The notes under the pieces are model-generated. The model saw nothing but the letters and a program-made list of their open reading frames with translations, ran no database searches and was not told where the DNA came from. Shown piece by piece: positions 45,609 through 55,573 of a stretch of DNA of 64,000 nucleotides. The translations under genes were made by a program, and so were the position numbers. The stretch spans positions 5,580,001-5,644,000 of the forward strand of contig NZ_CP139558.1 of NCBI RefSeq assembly GCF_034262375.1. Direction: 5' to 3'. The stretch is from Mucilaginibacter sabulilitoris. GTDB taxonomy: Bacteria; Bacteroidota; Bacteroidia; Sphingobacteriales; Sphingobacteriaceae. Position 1 is the stretch's first letter. Each line of letters starts with the position of its first letter.

Positions 45609-48020
45609 CTAACGGCTTGCAACACTAATTTGAGCCGGTTGCAATCCATCGGCCGCTGCACTGATTGTTATAGATCCAGCCCTTATTTTTGACTGTATAA
45701 CAGCGAGCCCTAAACCATTGAATACACGGTGCTCGTTACCCGCAAAAGGGTCAAGATCTGTTTGCGATCCATTATCAACGGCTTTTAATATACCGCTACC
45801 TCTTACCTTAAATTTAATAAGCTGATTGGCATTGGGCACCAGATTGCCGTTTTTATCCAGAACTGATACGGTGATAAAAGATAGATCTTTGCCATCGGCT
45901 TTTAGGTTTATTCTGTCGGCTTTAAGCTGTATGCGGTAAGGCTCGCCGGCTGTGGCAACCTGTGTTGTTAAAACAATCTTACCATTTTTGCGCGAAACTG
46001 CTTTTAATATGCCTGGTTCATATTTAACCCGCCACATTACATGCAGATCATCGCCGTTCTTTTTCCTGATGCCCAATGATTTGCCATTCAAAAAAGCTTC
46101 TACCTCATCGGCATTATTATAATAGGCCCAAACATCAACGGTTTGGCCAGGTTTCCAGTTCCAGTGCGGCAACAGGTGCAAAACAGGCTTGTTTGTCCAC
46201 TCGCTCTGATACATGTAATAAACGTCCTTGGGGAAGCCTGCCAGATCAACTATCCCAAAGTAAGAGCTGCGTGCCGGCCACAAATACGGTGTTGGCTCGC
46301 CTATGTAATCAAATCCCGTCCACACAAATAATCCCGACAGGAAATCATATTTCTTAATGATCTTCCACGTTTCTTCATGAGTTGAACCCCAATAAGCCGA
46401 TACATTGTCATAGGCCGATACGGTAAAATCAGCATTGCCATTTTTCAAAGGCGTTTTACCATCCTTTGGCCAGCGCCTGATGCTGTCTGACGGCATATCA
46501 TAATGCCCGCGAGTAGCCAGTGCCGACATATTTTCGGTTGCAATAAATTTTTGACCCGGATAATTCTTCTGAAAATCAGCATAAACTTCCTGGTGATAAT
46601 TCAATCCAACCAGATCAAGCGCTCCTGACTGATAAATAAAATTCTTTTTAGGATCAGCATCACTCAGCGCCGAAGTAACCGGCCTTGTTTTATCCAATTG
46701 TTTCACCAAGCCAACCAGCTCGCGGCCAATGCTAATACCTGTACTATCAAACTGTTCCCTGATCTCATTACCAATGCTCCAGACAAATATGGAAGGATGG
46801 TTGCGGTCACGCAGCACCTGATCCTGCAAATCCTTCACATGCCACTGATCCCAGTCCTGGTGATAGTCGAACTTGCTTTTCTTTTTCTTCCACATGTCAA
46901 AAGCCTCGTCCATTACCAAAAAGCCCATCTTGTCGCACAGGTCAAGCAGTTCCGGAGCAGGCGGATTATGAGATGTGCGAATAGCATTGCAACCCATAGT
47001 TTTTAATATTTGCAGCTGGCGCTCAATAGCGCGTATGTTTACCGCAGTCCCCAAAGCCCCCTGATCATGGTGCATACATACACCCAATATTTTCATGGGT
47101 TTGCCATTTAAGCTAAACCCTTTATCAGCATCAAAATTAAAATAGCGGATGCCTGTTTGTGTGGTATGGTCGTCAACTACTTTGCCGTTTTCCAACACTT
47201 TTACCACTACTTTGTACAGGTATGGATCGGTAACAGACCATAAACGTGGATTATTTACCTGCAACGATTGGTCAACGGTAACAACCGTATCAGTAGTGTT
47301 ATTTATGGCCGATATTTTTTGTACAACCAGCTTCCCTGCGGCGTCATATACTACGGTTTGAACAGCTAATTTTTTATTTATTGCAGGCGATTGATGTACA
47401 GCTACATTCAGGGCTATCTCCGCTGATTTTTCATCAACATGCGGGGTAGTTATAAACGTACCCCAATTGGTAAGGTAGGTTTTGGCAGTTGTTGCCAGCC
47501 AAACATTACGGTAAATACCTGAGCCGGTGTACCAGCGCGAATTTGGCTGATCGGTGTTATCTACCCTTACAGCAAGGGTATTTTGCCCGCCAAATTTCAG
47601 GTATTTACTAAGATCATACCGAAAGGATATATACCCGTTTGGCCGTTTACCAAGATAATGCCCGTTTATCCAAACCTCGCTGTTATGAAATACCCCATCG
47701 AAATCAATAAACACATTCTTGTTTTTTGCAGAAGCAGGAATTGTAAAGCTCTTCCTGTACCAGCCTATGCCCGCAGGTAAACCACCTTCGGCTTGTGTGG
47801 TTGGATTTTTTGCATCAAACCGTCCTTCAATACTCCAGTCATGAGGCAAATTTAAATTGCGCCATTTGGCATCGTTAAATGCAGTATTTTTTGCCTGGGG
47901 TTCATCACCCAAAAAGAATTTCCATCCGGCATCAAAATTCTCGGTTTTGCGTGTATTTTGGGCCTGTACCGTGATTGCACAACTAAACCAGATCAACAAT
48001 AAAAAATAGCGGTAATTCAT
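45609..48020 (-). CDS. GH2 glycosidase (beta-galactosidase/beta-glucuronidase type), exported
   Basis: 803 residues with a signal peptide (ends TVQAQ). The jelly roll (NLPHDWSIEGRFDAKNP, GWYRKSFTIP), Ig-like domain and TIM barrel are standard. The acid/base is in FVWSIGNEIREQ (about E419), the nucleophile in FIATENMSAL (about E496). The C-terminal region has a DUF4982-type sandwich (VWAYYNNADEVEAFLNGKSL) and an Ig-like end (ADGKDLSFITVSVLDKNGNL). It is the last gene of the 61198-45609 block. The preceding gene is GH137-like; in Bacteroides a GH2 and a GH137 module are joined in one RG-II enzyme, where the GH2 part is reported to act on a glucuronic acid linkage. That suggests a target. Confidence 0.88.
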   Translation of the reverse strand: MNYRYFLLLIWFSCAITVQAQNTRKTENFDAGWKFFLGDEPQAKNTAFNDAKWRNLNLPHDWSIEGRFDAKNPTTQAEGGLPAGIGWYRKSFTIPASAKNKNVFIDFDGVFHNSEVWINGHYLGKRPNGYISFRYDLSKYLKFGGQNTLAVRVDNTDQPNSRWYTGSGIYRNVWLATTAKTYLTNWGTFITTPHVDEKSAEIALNVAVHQSPAINKKLAVQTVVYDAAGKLVVQKISAINNTTDTVVTVDQSLQVNNPRLWSVTDPYLYKVVVKVLENGKVVDDHTTQTGIRYFNFDADKGFSLNGKPMKILGVCMHHDQGALGTAVNIRAIERQLQILKTMGCNAIRTSHNPPAPELLDLCDKMGFLVMDEAFDMWKKKKSKFDYHQDWDQWHVKDLQDQVLRDRNHPSIFVWSIGNEIREQFDSTGISIGRELVGLVKQLDKTRPVTSALSDADPKKNFIYQSGALDLVGLNYHQEVYADFQKNYPGQKFIATENMSALATRGHYDMPSDSIRRWPKDGKTPLKNGNADFTVSAYDNVSAYWGSTHEETWKIIKKYDFLSGLFVWTGFDYIGEPTPYLWPARSSYFGIVDLAGFPKDVYYMYQSEWTNKPVLHLLPHWNWKPGQTVDVWAYYNNADEVEAFLNGKSLGIRKKNGDDLHVMWRVKYEPGILKAVSRKNGKIVLTTQVATAGEPYRIQLKADRINLKADGKDLSFITVSVLDKNGNLVPNANQLIKFKVRGSGILKAVDNGSQTDLDPFAGNEHRVFNGLGLAVIQSKIRAGSITISAAADGLQPAQISVASR

Positions 48021-48033
48021 AAACTTATATTAA

Positions 48034-48064
48034 CTCGTACGAGGCGCATGTGATACGTCTCTAC
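48034..48064. repeat. REP-like imperfect palindrome in the GH2/GH137 gap
   Basis: The 53-bp gap contains CTCGTACGAG, itself a palindrome, followed by an imperfect inverted repeat GAGGCGCAT / ATACGTCTC (48041-48049 and 48053-48061). On the minus strand this reads GTAGAGACGTAT..., reminiscent of short dispersed palindromes in many Bacteroidota genomes. Only this copy is present in the window. Confidence 0.35.
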
Positions 48065-48073
48065 ATCCTTCAT

Positions 48074-49201
48074 TTATTGTTTCTTCTTTTTAACCGGTGG
48101 TGTTACGAAATTCAACTCACTTTTACCCATATCTTTAGACGTAGCCACCGCAATACCCCGCTGATCTGATTTGTTAACCGCGCAGTAATAGTGATAAACC
48201 ACACCCTTATATTTCACCACGAATGATTTATGGGCGAACATATTATCATAAGGTTCTGACGATTCAATGAGCTTTTCTCCAGTCCAATCCGTCCAGTGCA
48301 CCAGGTCGTAAGAGGCTGCAAAGCGGTTAAACACGCCCGATGTACCGGTTTTCCAGAAAGCCCCGAAATAAAACATCACATAAACGTCACCTATCTTTTG
48401 AATGTAAGGGTCTCCGGTAATGCCGTCGCCATGATTCAGCACCGGATCTTTACCAAAACGCTGCCAGTGCAGCATATCATCAGATACGGCCATGCCTATA
48501 CGCTCGGCTCCGCGCTTTTTGTTCACGCTATCGCCATTGGCATTGTAATACATTACGAAAGGATGCCCGGTAAGTTTCGTTTTATCCCATATTACGGTTT
48601 CTTTGTACTGGGTATGATTATCCCACCAGCTTACGTTGGCGTCGGTACTTGACAATACCGGATGCCCTAATCGCTGCCAATCATGAACGGTGCCCGGATC
48701 TTTGTCGGTATAGGCTATACTGATAGACAGCAAGCCTTTTTCATACCCGGTGCTATGTCCTCCGAAATATGACATCCAATACTTATCCTGATATTTTTGC
48801 AACTCATAAGAGCCTCCCCATTTATAATCCTGTAAGGCTATATATCCAGCTTTCTGGTTACCGTCCCATTGCGAAGTGTCAGAAAAAGACAAAATGCGGC
48901 CCTGGGTTTTCCAGTGCAGCAGGTCTTTACTATCGGCCAGCCAGGTTTCATAACCCCGGCCATTAAATATAATGTAGGTCATGTACCACTTGTTCCCTTT
49001 TCTGAAAACACTTGGGCAGTCGGCTTTTCTCGAATTGCTGTCGGGCACTATAACCAATCCATACTTATAAGGTGTCTTTACCTGCTGATATATATCCTGC
49101 ATTACCTTATCGGGTACAGTTTTAGCCTGGGTTTGCGCGTTTGCTTTAACTGATGCTATGATGCAAACCAATAATAAAATGTGCTTAAATGTGTATTTCA
49201 T
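48074..49201 (-). CDS. GH137-like five-bladed propeller, candidate beta-L-arabinofuranosidase, exported
   Basis: 375 residues with a signal peptide (ends ANAQ). It is a GH43/GH130-like propeller: ADCPSVFRKGNKWYMTYIIF, WLADSKDLLHWKTQG, AVSDDMLHWQRFG, GDPYIQKIGDVYVMFYFG and FAASYDLVHWTDW are successive blades. Conserved acidic residues include Glu about 201 (QYKETVIWD) and Glu about 233 (GAERIGM), which could be the catalytic pair. The GH137 assignment depends on this pattern and on the adjacent GH2 gene. RG-II chain B ends in a beta-L-arabinofuranose, the reported GH137 substrate. An uncharacterized GH130-like glycosidase is the alternative. Confidence 0.65.
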   Translation of the reverse strand: MKYTFKHILLLVCIIASVKANAQTQAKTVPDKVMQDIYQQVKTPYKYGLVIVPDSNSRKADCPSVFRKGNKWYMTYIIFNGRGYETWLADSKDLLHWKTQGRILSFSDTSQWDGNQKAGYIALQDYKWGGSYELQKYQDKYWMSYFGGHSTGYEKGLLSISIAYTDKDPGTVHDWQRLGHPVLSSTDANVSWWDNHTQYKETVIWDKTKLTGHPFVMYYNANGDSVNKKRGAERIGMAVSDDMLHWQRFGKDPVLNHGDGITGDPYIQKIGDVYVMFYFGAFWKTGTSGVFNRFAASYDLVHWTDWTGEKLIESSEPYDNMFAHKSFVVKYKGVVYHYYCAVNKSDQRGIAVATSKDMGKSELNFVTPPVKKKKQ

Positions 49202-49219
49202 ACTTTTCTTACAATCGTT

Positions 49220-51982
49220 TTACCTGGCAGTGAAGGTGTAATTACCAGAACCGGCCTTAACCAGTGCTTTACCGTCACGGTAACCTATAAACTTCATATC
49301 TTTCCTGCTTTTTATATTTTGCCCGTCCGCGGTAATCAAAGCAGTTTTATTCACCGGCAGACAGATGGTAGCAGTAGTATTTGCGGGGATGCTTACGCTC
49401 AGTTCAAACTTACCCGCTGCCTTTTTCCAGCTGCTTGATATAGTGCCATAAGGCGATTGGTAACTGGCACTGGCCGAGGTTACATTCCCTACTGTTTCGG
49501 GCCTGATCTCAATTTTGTTAAACGCAATGGCATCATCCGCGGGGCGGATACCTGCCAGCCCGCTATAAAACCACTCCATTAAATGGCCCAGCATAAAGTG
49601 ATTGTTTGATACAGAAGGCAGTGCTGCCCATGATTCGGTTAAAGCAGTTGCCCCATGAGCCAGCTGATAGCCATAACCCGGCACATCATCACGGCTATTC
49701 ATATCAAATATCACATCTGAGCGACCTTCGTCATCCAATACCCTCAGCAGGTAGCGGTAACCAATATCCCCCGCGGTAAGGCTATTACCACGGTCGCGGA
49801 TATCTTTCACAATGTTGTTCACCACAGCCGTTTTATATTGCGGCTCAACCAGGCCTGCATAAACGGACATGGCATTTGCAGCCTGACTGCCGCTGCCATA
49901 TTGTTTGGTTTCGGCATTGAAGAATTTTTTGTTATAAGCTGATTTTACTTGTGCTGCCAGTTTTTTATAAGCTGCAGCATCTTCCGTTTTCCCTAACATC
50001 ACCGCAATTTTACCGGCAATATCCAGATCGTAATAATACAAGGCCGATGCAGTGATACCTTTAGGGGTTAATTGCGAAACACCGGGATGCTTTGGCCCAA
50101 GATCATACCAATCGCCCAGACCCTGGTAAAGCAGGTGATCTTCTGCTTTTTTATCAAGATAAGTGAGATAGCGTTTCATCATATCATAACTTTCGGTCAA
50201 TACCTGTTTATCGCCATACCACTGGTATACATACCATGGCAAAATGATGGCATTACTCCCCCACTCCGGCGAATCGCGAAAAGGTTCATCAAACTTTACA
50301 AACTCAGGCGCTATCTCCGGAATCAACCCATCCTCGGTTTGCGCTATACGCATATCATTGATGCATTTATGGGTTAAACCGGTTATATCATAATTATAAT
50401 GTAACGAACTGCCAACCAGATGCGCCTCTTCCAGCCAGCCCAGCTTTTCGCGGTGAGGGCAATCGGTAAATACACTAGCCATATTGCTTTTCATGGCCCA
50501 GTCAATCAGCTTGAAAGTCCGATTAAACAGCTCATTTGAGCAGGTAAATTTGCCCATAGTAGCCGCGGCGTTACGGGTATGTAAACCTTTTATAGCTACT
50601 ATTACCGGTTTACGCGATGTATTGGTCTCATTTTGCGGTGTTGCACCCTCAACCTGTAAATACCGGAAGCCGTAATAGGTAAACTGCGGTTGCCAGGTTT
50701 CCAAGCCATCACCCTTTAAAATATAATTGTAATAATGAGGGTTACCGGATGCTTTTTGATTGGCGCTCCCGTCAGCATTAACCAGTTCGGCCGGAATGAT
50801 CCTTACCGTATCGCCTTTTTTGCCCTGAACGGTAATTTGTGGAATACCCGAAAAGTTTTGCCCGAGGTCATATACCCATTCACCCGAACTGAGCTGCTTT
50901 TTACTTTCAGGAGTAAATTCCTGCATGATCTTTAGCGGATCGGCCATTTGCGCATTTAACAAAGACGGCCCGTCCACAACTATTGCCTTTTGCCATTGGT
51001 TATCGTTAAATCCATTGGCATTCCACCCTGCTTGCTCCAGGTTTGCATTATAATCTTCTCCACCATAAATGCTGGTAAAGGTTATAGGACCCGGCGCTGT
51101 TTTCCAGGAGGCATCACTCACTAAATTCTCTGTCTTTCCATCCTGATATTCCATCACCAGCCTGCATATCATTTTGGGGTGACCATATCCGCCGGTAAGT
51201 TTGCGGTAACGTTTATCGCGCGGGATATAATAAAACCCGTTGCCCAACATTACTCCTATGGTATTTTGACCTGCGATAAGCTGATTGGTGATATCAAATG
51301 GCACATACAGCGCTTGTTTGTTGTATTGAGTCCATCCGGGATCGAGGAAATGGTCGCCCACCTTTTTGCCGTTCAGGCTCAGGTCAAAATGGCCCAATCC
51401 GCATATATAAAGTGTAGCTTTTTTAAGTTGATTACCGATACTGAATGTTTTACGGATGAGCGGTAATACGTCATTGGCCATGCCCAGTTTTTTGGGACCT
51501 CTGCCATGATAAAATGGAACAATGGCTGATGTATCGGGCAGTTTATCATACGCTATCCAGTCGGCTCCATTCCAGTCTGTTTTACTCAGCAAACCCATTT
51601 GCCAATTGGCCGCTGCACTCCATGCAGAAACCTGCTGGTGATTATCCCATACCATCACTTTCCAATAGTATGTTTTAGATGCCTGCAGTTTTATGCCTTT
51701 ATAGATCACCTGCAACGAAGCAGACGAACTCACCTTTTTTGAATCCCACACATTACCGGTATTGTTCTTTAACTTATCAGCATCATCGGCTACTAATACC
51801 CTGTATGCGGTTTGCAATACGTTGTGCTGCCCACTTTCCAACTCCCAGCTTAACCGCGGCGATGCCGATTCAATACCCTGCGGATTTTGCTTGTATTCGC
51901 ATTGCGGGTTAATAACTTTTATCCCCTGCGCAAATAACTGCACAGGTAATATCAACAGCAATAAATAAATTCTTTTGATCAT
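49220..51982 (-). CDS. GH78 alpha-L-rhamnosidase, exported
   Basis: 920 residues. The signal peptide ends LFAQ. The N-terminal PQGIESASPRLSWELESG, sandwich YICGLGHFDLSLNGKKVGD (about 192-210), WVYDLGQNFSGIPQI and the barrel follow the usual order. The acid motif is FTDCPHREKLGWLEEAH (about 505-521); the Glu is one residue earlier than in the GH78 at 19623, a known subgroup difference. GATALTESWAALPS supplies the second Glu. Its neighbour in the operon is GH137-like, so it could act next on RG-II chain B, where rhamnose carries the terminal arabinofuranose. That order is inference. Confidence 0.9.
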   Translation of the reverse strand: MIKRIYLLLLILPVQLFAQGIKVINPQCEYKQNPQGIESASPRLSWELESGQHNVLQTAYRVLVADDADKLKNNTGNVWDSKKVSSSASLQVIYKGIKLQASKTYYWKVMVWDNHQQVSAWSAAANWQMGLLSKTDWNGADWIAYDKLPDTSAIVPFYHGRGPKKLGMANDVLPLIRKTFSIGNQLKKATLYICGLGHFDLSLNGKKVGDHFLDPGWTQYNKQALYVPFDITNQLIAGQNTIGVMLGNGFYYIPRDKRYRKLTGGYGHPKMICRLVMEYQDGKTENLVSDASWKTAPGPITFTSIYGGEDYNANLEQAGWNANGFNDNQWQKAIVVDGPSLLNAQMADPLKIMQEFTPESKKQLSSGEWVYDLGQNFSGIPQITVQGKKGDTVRIIPAELVNADGSANQKASGNPHYYNYILKGDGLETWQPQFTYYGFRYLQVEGATPQNETNTSRKPVIVAIKGLHTRNAAATMGKFTCSNELFNRTFKLIDWAMKSNMASVFTDCPHREKLGWLEEAHLVGSSLHYNYDITGLTHKCINDMRIAQTEDGLIPEIAPEFVKFDEPFRDSPEWGSNAIILPWYVYQWYGDKQVLTESYDMMKRYLTYLDKKAEDHLLYQGLGDWYDLGPKHPGVSQLTPKGITASALYYYDLDIAGKIAVMLGKTEDAAAYKKLAAQVKSAYNKKFFNAETKQYGSGSQAANAMSVYAGLVEPQYKTAVVNNIVKDIRDRGNSLTAGDIGYRYLLRVLDDEGRSDVIFDMNSRDDVPGYGYQLAHGATALTESWAALPSVSNNHFMLGHLMEWFYSGLAGIRPADDAIAFNKIEIRPETVGNVTSASASYQSPYGTISSSWKKAAGKFELSVSIPANTTATICLPVNKTALITADGQNIKSRKDMKFIGYRDGKALVKAGSGNYTFTAR

Positions 51983-51993
51983 GATGTTATAAG

Positions 51994-54900
51994 TTACTGC
52001 ATTTCAATACCCGATATGCATAAGCCTGTTGCCTGTATACCTGTAATAACCAGTTTATAATTGCCTGCATTAATACTTGTGCCGGTTGTGGTTGCCACCG
52101 TGCCCGATTTGTTTTTAGGTACAGGCTTAAAGCTAATATTTTCTTCGTTCATCAACGTACCATCGGCGGCAAGTAACTGCATTTTTGCAGTGAAAGTTTT
52201 ATCGGTTTGGTTATAATATTTAATGCGCAGGGCATACATAGCGCCCACACCCGGTGTTACCGGGAACGATACGCCATTACTGCCATCTTTTGTAAAGCGA
52301 ACTACGTTTTTACCATTCAAAGTATCTTTTACTATCCCATCGCCCTTTAATTCGGCTGTTTCGGTTTTGTAGCTAACCGTTTTACGCAGATCGGTAGCAG
52401 GTTCTAATGTAGTTACCGGCAGTACGATAACGGTGTACATGTATTTACCTTTGTTTTCGCCCAATGAAACAAGGTCGCCTTTCTTAAATCGCTGGCGATA
52501 AACTGCCAATTTGTGCCCGCCATCGGCGTCGGTTTCTACAAACTGACCTGTTACCTCATATTTACTTAGCCATGCGGGCCGTTGTTGCGGATCTGCATCC
52601 ATGGCTACAAAAACGTCTGCGTCGGCATTTACTTTAAAGGAAGCTGATGAAACGGATTTTATATTATTTGTCCGGATCCAGTCGGCACCGTATAAAACCG
52701 GAGGCAGGTTGCTAAAGGTAATTTTGTTATCTGCATATTGTTTTTGCCCAATGTCAAGCCAACTTTGTACCGAACAGCCCTTATCAGCTTTTAATTGCTC
52801 AATTACACCATGGTTATAAATGCCCGATTTTGCTATAGGATTTAATGAACTTACCGCGATAGCTGAAATAATGGCTTCACCAGCTTCAGCATCCGGGAAA
52901 GAAACCGTTAATGTTCCACCGGTTACGTGAGCGGCGACCGTTTTCTTCATGGCATTAGCATAACCGGCTTCTTTAAAAATATCGAGGTTTTTAATTTTGG
53001 TTATGCCGTTAACAGCTACATCAAATAAGCGCCATCCGGTGCAATCCATCCCCCCTCCGGTACCATACCAAGGTTCCGTAAAATAGAATTCAACTCGATA
53101 ATCACCATCCGGTACTGGAAAGTTAAACCTGAGCTTATCCATGCCATATCTGAATGTCTGGAACAAAGCTTCATCTTTAGTGCCAGAAATATGATCAAAC
53201 GTGCGCTGCTGACTGGCAAAAAAGGCCGGCATGCCGGGATAATCGTCAGTCCAGCTTAATGAGCCGGTTTGTTTTTTATTGTCCTGGTGCTTGTCTGCTA
53301 CCCATATATTTCCGTAACTGTCTTTATAATCAGGGCCTCCGCAATTTATACGATACAGGTAATTATACCCTGCGGCAGGTTTAAGCAAAACAGTGTTTTG
53401 GATAGCTGTTTTTAAATGCGGGGCAGTTGGCAAATGATTAAGCACGATCTGGTCATGCGTCACCGCCTTCCCATTTACATATCCAATAGCATACAAAACA
53501 TTGTATTTTATATCAACCGCATCCCATTGAAAATGGGTACCGACGCCGCCACGCTTCTTTTTTCCAAGCGAAATATGCTCAACATCGTTAAACAGCTCCA
53601 CCTCATCGCAATTGGAATAAACAGTTATGCTATCCTTTTTACCTGCTGTTAACCAGCGGTTTGGCCAGGTATGTGATACAATGTAAACCATCGGTCCCCT
53701 ATCTTTTGGAGCATAGTTGGCCCGGTACATATAAAATGCGTCCGTAGGTTGCCCCCAGGGAGTAAACAGCCCTTTATAATTTATGGGGCCAACCCTGTCC
53801 AGCTCACGTTGCCCTTCGCCGCCTTGTATGCGGCCCGGATTTTCGTGCGAATATAACAGCCACTGAAAATGCCCTGCAACCTGATCTTTAACCGATTCGG
53901 CCAGGCGCACTTTGGTTTCCATCAGTTGGTTTAACCTGTCCTCGCTTAGCGGACCGTTTTGGTTAAAAGCTCCTTCCGTATGCAAACCAAGGCTTCTCCA
54001 TGCACCGTATTCGCCTACCAGGACCTGTTTTTTAAGGTCTTCGCCATAAGTTAGCGGGTTGCCACCATACGTACCTGTCCAGTTTTGAGGTACGTCCCAG
54101 TCGGTGCCGGAACCACCGTTGCAGGTAGTAATTTTGCGCTGGAATGAGGCTGTTGGGTCAAGTTTGCGGATCAGTTCGCTGCATTCCCGGGCAAAATCAG
54201 TTGGTAACTTGCTTTCGTTCTGTAAACCCCACAAAATAACAGAAGGGCTATTGCGGCGTTCCTTGATCCAATCAACCAGCAAAGCCTTATAATTTGCCCT
54301 GAACTCAGGCGAATTGAACCAAATATGTGCCGAATATTGCGGCCACCACAGGATGCCCAGCTTATCCCAATATTTGTTATATTCCAGATTATGAGGCTGA
54401 TGCGCGTCTCTGAAGGCATTAAAACCAGCAGCTTTTACCTGCGTTACTCTCGATTTGATCTCGGCATTGCTGAAAGCCTGGCTTTTTCCCATCAGGTGCT
54501 CGTACTCGGCAACGCCGTTTATAAAGACTGGTTTTCCATTCAGGTAAAACCGGTTGTCGCCGTTATTCCGACCGATAGGCCAGCTGATCCAACGGATACC
54601 GTAGGGTGTCTTGATTTGGTCTTTCAGGGTACCATTTTCCCATATTTGCGTGATCAAATTGTATAAATACGGGTCATTTAACGACCATAAATGAATGTTT
54701 TTAACATTTTTCAGCGCATTTTTGACCACTATTTTATCTCCTGACTCCACATTGCCGGTAGAGCCCGTTTGCGCAACTGACTTCCCCTTCTCGTCAACCA
54801 AAATATTTACAATTTTTACATTTGCTGACAGGTTACCATAATTTTTTATCTCTGTTTCGAGGTTGAGGGTAGCTGATTTTTCCGACACGGTGGTATCGTT

Positions 54901-55572
54901 CCAGATGTGTACCCCAAAAGGTTCAATCCGCACGGGATTGGTAACTATCAAATGCACCGGCCGGAAGATACCCATAGGCTGCGAACCTTCCGAAAAACCG
55001 GTTTCGTCTGAGCAGCCCCCGCACACCCACGGCAGATCTTTAATGTAGGCTGGATGATCGGCCCTGACGGCTAACAGGTTTTGCTTACCCGCTTTTATAA
55101 CATCGGTAACATCAAGGGTAAAAGTGGTGCGGCCGCCGGCATGGTAACCTACTTGCCTGCCATTCAGCCACACCGTTGCGTAAGAACCCACGCCTTCAAA
55201 CCATAAAAAATATCTTTTGCCTGTTTGCTTTACCGGTAAGGCAAACACCTTGCGGTACCAGGCATACCCATGTTTGTTTCCATGTTTCAGGCGGCGATAG
55301 CCTTCGTACGTATCCCAGTTATGGGGTATATTTGCGGGCAGCCAGGTTTTTGTTGAAAACCCCGCCTGTTCAAAACCTGCATAGGCTTTACTATTTTGCT
55401 CATCGGCAATGGTATGCCAGTTAGTGTTGAGCAATATATCCTGCCGTGTATTTTGCTGAGCGGATGCGATATTCGGCATAAAAGCAGGCAGCAGACCGAT
55501 AAAAAGCACAATAGCCAGCTGATGTTTCAGCCCGCTAACGCGTGTTTTTATGTACCCAATACCTCCCCCCAT
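51994..55572 (-). CDS. GH2 glycosidase with malectin (CBM57-like) and C-terminal sandwich domains, exported
   Basis: 1192 residues, the longest protein here. The N-terminus (MGGGIGYIKTRVSGLKH) precedes a hydrophobic signal segment ending ASAQ. Jelly roll (YATVWLNGRQVGYHAGG), Ig-like domain and TIM barrel follow, with acid/base in LWGLQNESKLP (about E453) and nucleophile in VLVGEYGAWRS (about E521). Residues about 745-915 form a malectin-like domain (INCGGPDYKDSYGNIWVADK, YRVEFYFTEPWYG, FDVAVNGITKI). The last 270 residues contain two further sandwich-like regions, perhaps a CBM35/CBM6 fold. The added domains suggest binding to a larger glycan. Exact specificity is not readable. It abuts GH95 with a 1-bp gap. 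Confidence 0.85.
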   Translation of the reverse strand: MGGGIGYIKTRVSGLKHQLAIVLFIGLLPAFMPNIASAQQNTRQDILLNTNWHTIADEQNSKAYAGFEQAGFSTKTWLPANIPHNWDTYEGYRRLKHGNKHGYAWYRKVFALPVKQTGKRYFLWFEGVGSYATVWLNGRQVGYHAGGRTTFTLDVTDVIKAGKQNLLAVRADHPAYIKDLPWVCGGCSDETGFSEGSQPMGIFRPVHLIVTNPVRIEPFGVHIWNDTTVSEKSATLNLETEIKNYGNLSANVKIVNILVDEKGKSVAQTGSTGNVESGDKIVVKNALKNVKNIHLWSLNDPYLYNLITQIWENGTLKDQIKTPYGIRWISWPIGRNNGDNRFYLNGKPVFINGVAEYEHLMGKSQAFSNAEIKSRVTQVKAAGFNAFRDAHQPHNLEYNKYWDKLGILWWPQYSAHIWFNSPEFRANYKALLVDWIKERRNSPSVILWGLQNESKLPTDFARECSELIRKLDPTASFQRKITTCNGGSGTDWDVPQNWTGTYGGNPLTYGEDLKKQVLVGEYGAWRSLGLHTEGAFNQNGPLSEDRLNQLMETKVRLAESVKDQVAGHFQWLLYSHENPGRIQGGEGQRELDRVGPINYKGLFTPWGQPTDAFYMYRANYAPKDRGPMVYIVSHTWPNRWLTAGKKDSITVYSNCDEVELFNDVEHISLGKKKRGGVGTHFQWDAVDIKYNVLYAIGYVNGKAVTHDQIVLNHLPTAPHLKTAIQNTVLLKPAAGYNYLYRINCGGPDYKDSYGNIWVADKHQDNKKQTGSLSWTDDYPGMPAFFASQQRTFDHISGTKDEALFQTFRYGMDKLRFNFPVPDGDYRVEFYFTEPWYGTGGGMDCTGWRLFDVAVNGITKIKNLDIFKEAGYANAMKKTVAAHVTGGTLTVSFPDAEAGEAIISAIAVSSLNPIAKSGIYNHGVIEQLKADKGCSVQSWLDIGQKQYADNKITFSNLPPVLYGADWIRTNNIKSVSSASFKVNADADVFVAMDADPQQRPAWLSKYEVTGQFVETDADGGHKLAVYRQRFKKGDLVSLGENKGKYMYTVIVLPVTTLEPATDLRKTVSYKTETAELKGDGIVKDTLNGKNVVRFTKDGSNGVSFPVTPGVGAMYALRIKYYNQTDKTFTAKMQLLAADGTLMNEENISFKPVPKNKSGTVATTTGTSINAGNYKLVITGIQATGLCISGIEMQ

Positions 55573-55573
55573 T

